DNA from: CALKCV01 sp964609515
GTDB lineage: Bacteria; Cyanobacteriota; Cyanobacteriia; Cyanobacteriales; Microcoleaceae
Assembly: GCA_964609515.1 (NCBI GenBank)
Contig: CAZSTZ010000003.1
Span: forward strand, 1 to 64,000
DNA length: 64,000 bases
Direction of reading: 5' to 3'
This document shows positions 24,868 to 32,714 of this stretch, piece by piece. The notes under the pieces were generated by a model. That model saw only the letters and a program-made list of their open reading frames with translations, was not told the origin of the DNA and made no database searches. A program made the position numbers and the translations under genes. Within the stretch, counting starts at the first letter, position 1. The number at the start of each line of letters is the position of its first letter.

Positions 24868-25046
24868 ACCCAATTCAACTTTTTACTGCCGCGATCGCTG
24901 TTGTTACATTTATTAGCACCTTGCTGATAAACCCGGTTTTTGGCAAAGAGGAAAAACCCATTGTTCCTGGCAAAGGCAGGGAGGGAACAAGCAACGAATA
25001 TTCGTTGCAACAAACAAGCAATCAGCCTCAAAAACAGCTATACTGA
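24864..25046 (+). CDS. Small exported or membrane protein (60 aa)
   Basis: Starts inside the muramidase stop (ATGA). The N-terminal hydrophobic stretch (LFTAAIAVVTFISTLLINPV) ends near FGKEE, like a signal peptide, followed by a short polar tail. Could be a spanin-like or lysis-accessory product, but no lipobox or coiled coil supports that. The perfect palindrome at 24991-25008 lies within it. Confidence 0.5.
   Translation: MNPIQLFTAAIAVVTFISTLLINPVFGKEEKPIVPGKGREGTSNEYSLQQTSNQPQKQLY
24991..25008. repeat. Perfect 18-bp palindrome
   Basis: GCAACGAATATTCGTTGC reads identically on both strands. It is inside the 3' part of the small exported-protein gene and about 105 bp before the start at 25114, so it may be an operator for that gene. 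Confidence 0.5.
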
Positions 25047-25084
25047 AAGGGCGAAACTCCTCCAAAGAGTCGCGGGATATCCGC
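25043..25084 (+). ncRNA. Decayed hammerhead-like element in the leader of the 25114 gene
   Basis: The 3' half matches the complete hammerhead at 87-146: GGGCGAAACTCC (25049-25060), GAGTC (25067-25071, giving GUC), GCGGG (25072-25076) and CCGC (25081-25084). As there, a hairpin GCGG-GATAT-CCGC follows the cleavage position. Upstream only CTGA (25043-25046) remains; UGA and the 5' arms of stems I and II are missing, so cleavage is not expected. It precedes AGGAG and a start codon, as the intact ribozyme precedes a gene. Confidence 0.6.
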
Positions 25085-25113
25085 AAAGCAACATTATTAG
25101 GAGACAAGACATT

Positions 25114-25332
25114 ATGAAATTACCATTTCAAATTGGCGATCGCGTGATAGATAAAATAATAAAAGATCGCTCAAGCTATGGCACTGTTGTCAGCGTCAAA
25201 GATAAAATCGAAGTTCTGTGGGATACTGGCGGACAATCAAGTTATCCCGCAAAAGAACTGCAACTCGTCCCGACAGCGGATAATGCAAACTGGAAACACT
25301 GCAACAGTCTAAAAGAGTTTCCCCGTATTTAA
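25114..25332 (+). CDS. Small SH3/KOW-like hypothetical protein (72 aa)
   Basis: AGGAG at 25099-25103 supports ATG 25114; the in-frame extension to 24940 overlaps the previous gene and the hammerhead-like leader and is not favoured. Residues 6-45 (IGDRVIDKIIKDRSSYGTVV, then IEVLWDTGG) give a small beta barrel of the KOW/Tudor/SH3 type. Function unknown. Confidence 0.65.
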   Translation: MKLPFQIGDRVIDKIIKDRSSYGTVVSVKDKIEVLWDTGGQSSYPAKELQLVPTADNANWKHCNSLKEFPRI

Positions 25333-25386
25333 GCTTAATCAAGCTTTGGTACAGATATCATATTAATTGAAATCCTCCACTTTTAT

Positions 25387-25417
25387 ATCCTCGGTCTTTC
25401 GCCGGGGATTTTTTTTG
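25387..25417 (+). terminator. Rho-independent terminator
   Basis: ATCCTCGG (25387-25394) pairs with CCGGGGAT (25402-25409) around TCTTTCG, followed by eight to nine T. Ends the membrane/lysis operon. Confidence 0.85.
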
Positions 25418-25491
25418 TTAAAATATCTAATAGAGAGCAATCAAAATAACAGGAGTTTTTATGCTAAAATCTGAATACAAAGCAACCATTA

Positions 25492-25875
25492 GTGTATTTA
25501 ATCATAAAAATTATTTTAACAGGAAAAATAGTCCCCAAGGCACGCCCTCGCTTTGGCAAGGGGAAATCCTACCTCCCTAAAAACTACCGCAACTGGAAAA
25601 ATGGGTCTGTTTGTTACATGATGGTATCCTTGCCCCCAGATTTTCAAACGTTTGAAAAGGCGATCGTTTCCATCAGATTCAAGGGGAACCATAACAGAAA
25701 TGCAGACCTTGATAATCTCAGCGGGGCAATCTTGGATGCGCTAGTAGATGCGGGAATTTTGATAGACGATCGCCTCTCTGTAGTTCAAGAATTGCACGTT
25801 TATTTTGAGGATTCAAAAATACCCCCAACCACAGAAATTAGTCTAAGGGAAGTTTTTACACCGGACAAAAAATAA
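25492..25875 (+). CDS. RusA-like Holliday junction resolvase (127 aa)
   Basis: RusA enzymes cut four-way DNA junctions during recombination and phage packaging. Seen here: GKIVPKARPR near the N-terminus, D72 and D74 in NADLDNL, and D92-D93 in ILIDDRLS, matching the RusA catalytic aspartates (D70, D72, D91 in E. coli). Length is normal. The start is uncertain: GTG 25492 has no ribosome-binding site, while a good AGGAG precedes ATG 25461 in another frame, which stops after 39 codons. Either a leader peptide is coupled to rusA or a one-base frameshift separates the true start from the gene. Confidence 0.8.
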   Translation: MYLIIKIILTGKIVPKARPRFGKGKSYLPKNYRNWKNGSVCYMMVSLPPDFQTFEKAIVSIRFKGNHNRNADLDNLSGAILDALVDAGILIDDRLSVVQELHVYFEDSKIPPTTEISLREVFTPDKK

Positions 25876-25907
25876 GCGCTTTTTGTGATAAAATGGTAGT
25901 CAAGCAC

Positions 25908-26791
25908 GTGCGATTCGTTGGGCCAAAGAAGCCATTAAGCAACATGGCCCGTCCCTAATAATAATGAGTGCCCCATAAGGAGAGCCTGTATTGTTACCGG
26001 GATAACTCATATTTTCATGTAGGTTAAATTCCTATCCCCTTGGTTAAGGGGTGACTCCGATGGTCAGGTTGTCAAGGAGTAGCGTTCTTGCCTCTCGGTG
26101 CATGGCCATAATGTAGGATAAAGCCCAAGGATTAGGGCCGAAGCCGCTAGGGAAGTCTAATATGGATAAGCACATGAATCTTATAAACTGTCGTTACTCC
26201 AGTCCGGGGTAATTATCCTTGTATGCGGTGTAAAAACCCGCCCCGAAGCCAAAATGGTACGGTTCGTTTGCCCTTGGTCATTGTGTTTTGGTCCAAGTTT
26301 AACTGGTAGAACCCGGCAGAATTAAGAGTCCTAAGTTAGACATGAAATGAAATATGGGAACGAAGTAACCCCTCTTGTCCTCCTGAAACATGGTAGGGAA
26401 AGCTTAACCACATGGACATTAGGAATAAGGATGCCCCAAAAAGCAAATGCCAATAGGAAAGCTATTTGGATAAGCTGACGTGGGACAGGTAACTAGGAGA
26501 GCAATTACGTTAATAAACTGAATAATGCCCAAAACGTACTCAGGAAACTGACTAGCGTGGGATGCTATGTAATGCGTACAGTGTGCAAAAGACTGACATC
26601 TGTAATTGTCCAGATGGAGAGGCGAACACAATACGTCGAACGGTTGGCAGCCATCAAGGCGGTTACATAATGAAAAGTTGAAAGCAGAAAGCCATAATCA
26701 CCTAGTCCAGGAGCCGTATGAGTTGGAAACTCTCATGTACGGTTTTGAAGTAGAGGCGAGGGGTTGAAATGCCCCCGTCGACTATAACTAT
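25908..26791 (+). mobile_element. ORF-less group II intron
   Basis: The 5' end GTGCGATTCG fits the GUGYG rule and the start seen in cyanobacterial and chloroplast-like introns. Domain V is clear at 26711-26746: GAGCCGTATGAG, GGAAAC loop, CTCATGTACGGTTTT. A domain VI hairpin (GGGGTTGAAATGCCCC) ends in GTCGACTATAACTAT, and the intron closes with AY at 26791. At about 884 nt it is too short for a reverse transcriptase, and no frame inside encodes one, so mobility would need a protein from elsewhere. It lies between rusA and the 26806 gene; spliced exons do not join a coding frame, so it interrupts a leader. No other gene is visible in 25876-26805. Confidence 0.88.
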
Positions 26792-26805
26792 CCCCAAAAC
26801 AAAAA

Positions 26806-27621
26806 ATGCTAACATTAGAAAACGTAAAGGATTTTTGTGCCGAAAAAGGCATTTCAGTTAACAACCTTTTACCTCCTCAAGAGGATTATGCTGAAAGATT
26901 ATTACAGAAGTACACTTGGCAGACCAGCGCTAGATATATAGCCTTGGTCTGCCATAAAGACTATGGTAAAAAAAGCAGTCTAGCGAAAAGTTTAGAGAGA
27001 TTCTACAAATCTCCATTGGGACAAGATTTCAAAAAACCAGGGACAAACGAAGAAGAGTGCAATATTGCTTTTAAAAAGAACCGCATTCAAAATACAAATT
27101 TGCCAGATACAGAAGTTTTGGCAAATATAGAAAATCTTCTTCATAAAGGAATAGCAGTACAAAAAATTGCAGACAGATATGGTTTGAGCGCAAGAAAAGT
27201 CCTCAAAGTTCGGGACCAACTAATAACGACACATCCCGAATTAATAAATCAAAGAAAGAGAAAAAATGCTTCAAACATGAAGCATTATGGTCGAAAATCG
27301 GCCATCAAATCAGAACTTATAAAACAGAACGATATATCCTTTACTTTACTAAGCGAAAGGATTAAAGCTGCCTGTAGAACAGTGATGAGCGCATGGGAAG
27401 AGATGCTTATCACCGGGGAAGCGAATCAACTGCTTTTAACCCAAGAGCAATTAACGGGAAAGCTTCTTTTCACAAACCACAGAAAGTTATCGCCAAAAGA
27501 GGTATCTTGGGCGCAACAAAATCTTAAGCAAGGATGGACAACAGAAAGCATAGCTTATGCCATGCGCGTGAATAAGAATTGTCTGCTAAAATACCTAATA
27601 GACAATTCTTACACCAGATAA
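26806..27621 (+). CDS. Putative DNA-binding protein with several HTH segments (271 aa)
   Basis: Two helix-turn-helix-like segments are visible: IAVQKIADRYGLSARKVLKV (~117-137) and QGWTTESIAYAMRVNKNCLL (~243-263). A basic middle (QRKRKNASNMKHYGRK) adds to the DNA-binding impression. No catalytic motif. It could be a regulator or a small-terminase-like protein; neither is proven. The ATG lies 14 bases after the intron and has no ribosome-binding site. After splicing, a short frame in the 5' exon would end in the TAA that overlaps this start, which would allow coupling. Confidence 0.6.
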   Translation: MLTLENVKDFCAEKGISVNNLLPPQEDYAERLLQKYTWQTSARYIALVCHKDYGKKSSLAKSLERFYKSPLGQDFKKPGTNEEECNIAFKKNRIQNTNLPDTEVLANIENLLHKGIAVQKIADRYGLSARKVLKVRDQLITTHPELINQRKRKNASNMKHYGRKSAIKSELIKQNDISFTLLSERIKAACRTVMSAWEEMLITGEANQLLLTQEQLTGKLLFTNHRKLSPKEVSWAQQNLKQGWTTESIAYAMRVNKNCLLKYLIDNSYTR

Positions 27622-27626
27622 AAATA

Positions 27627-30050
27627 ATGAGTGATGATTTTCCAAGCTTGACAGGGCCATTGGTCTGTTGTCGTAGCTACAGCCGTCAAAAACATAATGG
27701 CGATCGTGAAACATGGATAGAGATATGCAACAGAACGATTGATGGATTACAACGGTTAGGCAAGCTGACCGACAACGAAGCAAAATTGCTTTATGAAATG
27801 CAGGTTAATCTTCTTGCCATGAGTTCCGGTCGTTGGCTTTGGGTAGGAGGCACTGAATGGAGCGATTGCCCTGAAAATTACAGCGGGGCATATAATTGTA
27901 GCTCCACCAACATTAAAAACTGGGAATCTTTTGGCCTATTGATGAACCTGGCAATGATGGGTTGTGGCACCGGTGCGGTGTTGCTGCCTGAATACCTAGA
28001 ATCTCTGCCAGTTATCAAGAACAAGCTTAAAGTTACCGTATTGCAAGATTTGGGTCAAGTACCCAAAAGCGATCGCCTAGAACAAACCAAGATCAAATCT
28101 CACCCAGACGGGACAGTAGATATCTGGGTAGGAGATTCCCGCCAAGGATGGGTCGAGTCTTACCAAAAATTGCTAGAACTCAGCAGCGACGACTCTTTCA
28201 TCGAGGGAGAAATAAAAATTGCCATTCACTTAGAAAATGTGAGGCCCTCAGGCGAACGGCTGGAAGGATTCGGAGGGGTGGCAAACCCGGTTAAGTTATC
28301 CCAAATGTACGAACGGGTTGCTAAAGTTCTGAAAAAAGCAGTAGGCAGACAGGTTAACTCTTTAGAAGCTTGCTTGCTAATAGATGAAGCGGCTGTTTGT
28401 GTTGTGGCAGGAAATGTCCGCCGTAGTGCCGGCATGAGACAATTTGCCCAACAGGACAGGTGGGGAGAAACCGCAAAAAACAACCTCTGGCAACCCGGAG
28501 AAGACGGAACGTGGCGCATCGACCCGGAACGAGACGCATTGCGCATGGCAAACCACTCCCGAATTTTCCACCGCAAACCTACTCTTGATGAAGTAGTGGA
28601 GGCAGTGCGCAAGCAATTTTATTCTGGAGAAGGAGCAATTCAATGGGCAGGTGAGACATTAGCTCGTGCTAATGCAGATTTGCTGGATAGCGATCGCTTC
28701 AAGCAAAACTTTCTCGCCAAATATTCCGGAGGAGGAGCAAATGCCGCAAAAGGATATTTGTCACTACGCTACCTAGAAGAAACAAACTCCGAGATAAGCG
28801 ATCGGGAATTGAAACACCGAATGAAACGGGTGGGTTTGAATCCTTGTGGCGAGATTATCGGCAGCGACTATCACTGCAATTTGTCAGAAGTTCATCTTAA
28901 TCGAATAGATCCGTTTGATTTTGACACTCAGGAAAAAGCGTTTACCGCAGCGGGCCTCGCTGTCGCATCTTTGTTGCAACACAAATTTGCAGTACCTCGC
29001 TACCAAGAAAGTCGAGAGTTAGACCCCATTGTGGGAGTGTCTTTTACCGGGCTGTTTGACTTCTTTGTTAATGCTTTTGGGGCAGAGTGGTTGCATTGGT
29101 GGGAAACAGGATTATCCAAAGATTTTATAACCGACAATCTTTCACCCCAGATGGTCAAACTATTGAATCTATTTGGAGTAGATGAAGTAGGCTATGAGGA
29201 AAACTATGCAGCTCTCAATGGTGGATATCGACTCGGGTGGGTATTTTCCGATTGTACCCAATGGTTTCTAACTCGTTGGAAAAAGATTGCGCAATATGCA
29301 ATTTGGGCATATTGCGATCGCCACGGTTTAAAACGTCCGAACCGCTACACCTGTGTCCAACCTGCCGGCACTAAATCTCTGCTTACCGGTGCATCTCCGG
29401 GTTGGCATCCTCCCTTCGGAAAACGTTACATCCGTCGCATAACTTTTGCCAAAAACGATCCAGTCGCGCTGGCTTGTTTGGATGCTGGCTATTCCGTAGT
29501 GCCGGGGCAGTCAGATAAAGACGAAAACGGAGTTTTGTTAACAAACCCTTACGATCCACGGGTTACAGAATGGCTGGTAGAAGTTCCCGTAGAAATGCCT
29601 TGGGCAAATTTGCCAGGTGTGGAAAACATAGAGATTGAGAAGTTTGGGGCACTAGCTACCTTTGATTTTTATATGCAAGTTCAGAAACATTGGACTACCC
29701 ACAACACCAGCGCCACTATTTTGTTTGAAGAAAACGAGATAGAGCCGTTGGGGCAGCGGATATATGAAGCCATTCGAGATGATGAAGGTTACATCTCTGC
29801 TGCTCTATTAGCTAAAAGTAACGCACCATTTCCCCGGTTGCCGTTTGAGGCGATCGATAAGCCAACTTATGATAAAATGGTGGAAAATATAGAAAAGCGA
29901 TCGCGTACTGATGGAAATTTTAATATTTGGGTAGCAGAATATTCTAAAGGAAAAGCGATCGCTCCTCAAGATTCTGCTTGCGAGGCATTAAAATGTAAAA
30001 TGAATGCCGCAAAGCCAAACCATAAAGAATATATGCCAAATTCCATCTAG
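27627..30050 (+). CDS. nrdJ: Adenosylcobalamin-dependent (class II) ribonucleotide reductase (807 aa)
   Basis: Makes deoxyribonucleotides from ribonucleotides without oxygen or iron, using vitamin B12 radical chemistry. Key features: NPCGE at 405-409 with radical-relay C407; GAYNCSSTNIK (~88-98) holding the N-terminal active-site cysteine; and a C-terminal pair C785/C790 like the redox-shuttle cysteines of the monomeric Lactobacillus enzyme. Size is normal, with no intein. It matches the monomeric type used by many cyanobacteria and their large phages. The frame extends to 27579, but ATG 27627 fits the gap after the upstream stop at 27621. It would supply nucleotides for phage replication. 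Confidence 0.9.
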   Translation: MSDDFPSLTGPLVCCRSYSRQKHNGDRETWIEICNRTIDGLQRLGKLTDNEAKLLYEMQVNLLAMSSGRWLWVGGTEWSDCPENYSGAYNCSSTNIKNWESFGLLMNLAMMGCGTGAVLLPEYLESLPVIKNKLKVTVLQDLGQVPKSDRLEQTKIKSHPDGTVDIWVGDSRQGWVESYQKLLELSSDDSFIEGEIKIAIHLENVRPSGERLEGFGGVANPVKLSQMYERVAKVLKKAVGRQVNSLEACLLIDEAAVCVVAGNVRRSAGMRQFAQQDRWGETAKNNLWQPGEDGTWRIDPERDALRMANHSRIFHRKPTLDEVVEAVRKQFYSGEGAIQWAGETLARANADLLDSDRFKQNFLAKYSGGGANAAKGYLSLRYLEETNSEISDRELKHRMKRVGLNPCGEIIGSDYHCNLSEVHLNRIDPFDFDTQEKAFTAAGLAVASLLQHKFAVPRYQESRELDPIVGVSFTGLFDFFVNAFGAEWLHWWETGLSKDFITDNLSPQMVKLLNLFGVDEVGYEENYAALNGGYRLGWVFSDCTQWFLTRWKKIAQYAIWAYCDRHGLKRPNRYTCVQPAGTKSLLTGASPGWHPPFGKRYIRRITFAKNDPVALACLDAGYSVVPGQSDKDENGVLLTNPYDPRVTEWLVEVPVEMPWANLPGVENIEIEKFGALATFDFYMQVQKHWTTHNTSATILFEENEIEPLGQRIYEAIRDDEGYISAALLAKSNAPFPRLPFEAIDKPTYDKMVENIEKRSRTDGNFNIWVAEYSKGKAIAPQDSACEALKCKMNAAKPNHKEYMPNSI

Positions 30051-30084
30051 CATATTTTTTGTTAACAAATTGTAGTTTCAAGGC

Positions 30085-30120
30085 AAAATCTCCCAGTTCA
30101 AACATGAGCCGGGAGATTTT
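30085..30120 (+). terminator. Strong hairpin terminator after nrdJ
   Basis: AAAATCTCCC (30085-30094) and GGGAGATTTT (30111-30120) are perfect complements, giving U- and A-rich ends on both strands. It lies between nrdJ and the AAA+ gene 11 bases before its start, so it may attenuate that gene. Confidence 0.8.
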
Positions 30121-30131
30121 CGCTAAATATT

Positions 30132-31070
30132 ATGAAAGCAGAATTAGTAAAAAGATTGTTTCGGGCGATCGCTTCTGATGATAAGCAGGCAGTAAACAAA
30201 CTGCTCAAAATAGCGATCGCCACCGAAAGAAACAATGGCCACACCCGGATAGCCGATGAGTTAGAGCAGATTCTCGATCGCTGCTCTTATGGCGTATTGT
30301 CAGAGTTGACATCAGAATCAGCATCTTTAATAAATGTTTGTTGTGGCGATCGCTTAAAAAATTGGATGGTTTTGTCAGATGCGATCGAGTCAAAGTTTGC
30401 TCAAATCGAAAAAGAGTATGCAGCAAGGGAAAGGCTGCAAAATGTAGGTTTACCTTACCTTCAAAGAATACTTTTGTACGGACCGCCAGGGTGCGGGAAG
30501 AGCTTGGGGGCTGAAAGGTTGGCTAAAAATCTAGGGCTACCTTTGCTAAAAGTTCAACTAAGCCAACTCATTGATTCATATTTAGGCAATACTGCAAAAA
30601 ACATAAAAACAGTTTTTGAGATAGCAAATAAAAACCCATCAGTATTGTTCTTAGATGAATGCGATGCTCTAATGTGGAGCAGGAGTTCTGACAGCGGTGA
30701 AAATGTTCGGGAGATGAAACGAACTGTCAATACTTTGCTGCAAGCGTTAGATGAATTTGAGTCCCAAGATGCTATGATCGTTGCAGCAACAAATTTAGAG
30801 TCTTCTCTCGATTTTGCAATTTGGAGAAGGTTCGACGAAACAATTTTTATGCCAAAGCCTAATGCTGCTGAGATTGAAAAAATGTTAAGCAAGTTGCTTG
30901 ACAAAAATCATGGATGGGAAGCCTGGTTGCCAAAACTAAATGGTTATTCTCATGCGGAAATTGTCAAAGTATGCCAAAAGGCGAGAAAATTAGCATTTTT
31001 TGATAATTGTGCCGTTTCCCAAAAACACTTGGCTAATGCAATAGCAGTAATTGAAATTAAAGGGCAATAA
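30132..31070 (+). CDS. AAA+ ATPase of the FtsH/katanin-like clade (312 aa)
   Basis: Protein-remodelling ATPase. Walker A GPPGCGKS at 117-124, Walker B LFLDECDA (~171-178), sensor-type VAATN (~217-221) and arginine-finger region AIWRRFD. The N-terminal helical domain (LVKRLFRAIASDD, RIADELEQIL) is typical of ATPases often encoded beside a subtilisin-like protease in bacterial and phage cassettes; no protease gene is adjacent here, so it is orphaned or uses a partner elsewhere. GGGAGA of the terminator stem is the only ribosome-binding candidate. Confidence 0.85.
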   Translation: MKAELVKRLFRAIASDDKQAVNKLLKIAIATERNNGHTRIADELEQILDRCSYGVLSELTSESASLINVCCGDRLKNWMVLSDAIESKFAQIEKEYAARERLQNVGLPYLQRILLYGPPGCGKSLGAERLAKNLGLPLLKVQLSQLIDSYLGNTAKNIKTVFEIANKNPSVLFLDECDALMWSRSSDSGENVREMKRTVNTLLQALDEFESQDAMIVAATNLESSLDFAIWRRFDETIFMPKPNAAEIEKMLSKLLDKNHGWEAWLPKLNGYSHAEIVKVCQKARKLAFFDNCAVSQKHLANAIAVIEIKGQ

Positions 31071-31211
31071 AGATGCAATGTGGCAGATTTCCAATTTTTG
31101 TGCTATGCTGATCTACAAGCATTTAGCAGATTCCTAGAAGTCGCCAGGCGTTCGATAAAGGACCCTATTTTTATCAATGATGCCATTAGGCGTTCAGCAC
31201 CTTAATTTTAC

Positions 31212-31240
31212 TTGACAAATTGACCAAACTCCTGTAATAT
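31212..31240 (+). promoter_or_regulatory. Consensus sigma70-type promoter
   Basis: TTGACA (31212-31217), 17-bp spacer, TAATAT (31235-31240). Transcription would start near 31247, which excludes the upstream TTG start (31245) and favours GTG 31272 for the next gene. Confidence 0.8.
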
Positions 31241-31271
31241 TGGTTTGTCAACTTCAAGCAAGGAAAATGTT

Positions 31272-32465
31272 GTGAAAAGACAACTTAACTTGTTTAGCGA
31301 TCGCGCTCTAACTTGGCAAGAGCAACTACAAATAACGAAAGACAGTCTAAACAGTTACGGCAAAGACTATGACCGTTGGTTATTTTGCTTTAGCGGTGGT
31401 AAAGATTCCACCGCTACTGTAACAATAGCAGACCACCTGTTCAACACAGGAGAAGTCAAAAAGCCCAAAGAACTCCACTGCATCTATGTAGATACGAGAC
31501 AGGAACTTTTGCCACTACAGGAGTCAGCGCAACTAATCCTCAAAAAGCTATCCGATAATGGATGGCAAACTCATGTTGCGATGCCAGAGTTGGATAAAAG
31601 ATTTTTGGTGTACATCCTGGGGCGTGGTGTCCCACCTCCCAACAATTCCACGTTCCGTTGGTGTACCGAAAAATTGAAACTAGCCCCGATAAAAGAAACC
31701 CTGAACAGGCTACAAGCTGACAAAGAAAAAAGTTTAATGGTCACTGGAATAAGAATGGGGGAAAGTGCAGTACGCGATCGCCGCATTCTCTATTCTTGCA
31801 GTAAAAACGCGGGAGAATGCGGTCAGGGTTGGTTTCAAAAGATGGGAAACGAATCAGATGAATATGACACCCTAGCCCCCATCCTGACCTGGCGGGTTTG
31901 TCAAGTTTGGGAGTGGCTTGTCTTGGCAGAATTAGAACACGGGTATCCGACATCATTACTGGCAGAAGTTTATGGCGGGGACGAAGCGATCGAGAAAGAG
32001 ACCAGAACCGGGTGTGTCGGATGCCCATTGGCAACCCAAGACACTGCGCTAGATAACCTGGTAAAACTAGACAAGTGGAAATATCTACAGCCATTAACTA
32101 AGCTGCGTTCTCTCTACACTGAGTTGAGAAGTTTCGATCGCCGTCTCCAAAAGACAAAACCAGAGATATTGAAAAATGGCAGTATTGGCAAAAACCCAGG
32201 GAGAAAAGGACCGCTAACCTTAGAAACTAGAAAATGGGCATTAGACCGGGTATTGGCTATCCAAGAGGAAATAAATTTTGTAGCGCAAAAAGAAAATCGC
32301 GATCGGGTTGACATTTTAACATCAGAAGAGGAAAATAGGATTAGAGAATTAATAAGCTGTCGCACATGGCCGAATGGTTGGACCGGTGACGAGCCTGTGG
32401 GCAATAAGTTGTTTGGCCAATATTATCAAGACGGCAGCTATCAACCTACTATTTTTGAGGTATAA
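31272..32465 (+). CDS. DndC-like / PAPS reductase-family ATP-pyrophosphatase (397 aa)
   Basis: Members activate a substrate with ATP for sulphur transfer. Motifs: SGGKDS (P-loop, 41-46), RWCTEKLK with C131, GIRMGESAVRDRR (~161-173), further cysteines C176 and C183, and GCVGCP with C248 and C251. This cysteine arrangement resembles the iron-sulphur cluster of DndC, which puts sulphur into DNA backbones; phages also carry solitary relatives. No other dnd gene is present, so DNA phosphorothioation cannot be claimed. Start GTG 31272 has AAGGA upstream and lies 25 bases after the likely transcription start. Confidence 0.8.
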   Translation: MKRQLNLFSDRALTWQEQLQITKDSLNSYGKDYDRWLFCFSGGKDSTATVTIADHLFNTGEVKKPKELHCIYVDTRQELLPLQESAQLILKKLSDNGWQTHVAMPELDKRFLVYILGRGVPPPNNSTFRWCTEKLKLAPIKETLNRLQADKEKSLMVTGIRMGESAVRDRRILYSCSKNAGECGQGWFQKMGNESDEYDTLAPILTWRVCQVWEWLVLAELEHGYPTSLLAEVYGGDEAIEKETRTGCVGCPLATQDTALDNLVKLDKWKYLQPLTKLRSLYTELRSFDRRLQKTKPEILKNGSIGKNPGRKGPLTLETRKWALDRVLAIQEEINFVAQKENRDRVDILTSEEENRIRELISCRTWPNGWTGDEPVGNKLFGQYYQDGSYQPTIFEV

Positions 32466-32466
32466 A

Positions 32467-32631
32467 ATGAAAAGTGAATTTCGCAATTGTTTGGCATATT
32501 GGGTAGAAAGAGTGTTTGATGAGGCGATCGCTCTAGTAAACAAACTTGACGTATGGCAGCAAAAACGAGCGATCGAGAAAACTCGCGCAAAATTAGAAAA
32601 ACAATTCATATCTCAAAAAAAGGAGCTATAA
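32467..32631 (+). CDS. Small helical hypothetical protein (54 aa)
   Basis: Begins one base after the DndC-like stop, with GAGG as possible ribosome-binding site. The product (CLAYWVERVFDEAIALVNKL, AIEKTRAKLEKQFI) is one long amphipathic helix set, a likely coiled coil. It may be a partner of the upstream enzyme. The longer in-frame extension upstream lies inside the DndC-like gene and is rejected. Confidence 0.6.
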   Translation: MKSEFRNCLAYWVERVFDEAIALVNKLDVWQQKRAIEKTRAKLEKQFISQKKEL

Positions 32632-32642
32632 TTAACCTGATG

Positions 32643-32714
32643 GGGCGTATAGCTTAAAGGATAAAGCACCGGGTTTCTACCCCGACAATCTAGGTTCGAT
32701 TCCTAGTACGCTCG
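32643..32714 (+). tRNA. tRNA-Arg (anticodon UCU)
   Basis: All arms fold: acceptor GGGCGTA/TACGCTC (32643-32649, 32707-32713, one G-U), D arm GCTT/AAGC, anticodon arm CCGGG-TTTCTAC-CCCGA with UCU, and T arm CTAGG-TTCGATT-CCTAG. No CCA is encoded. It reads AGA codons, common in this AT-rich element. The discriminator base is also the first base of the next gene's GTG start. Confidence 0.93.
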
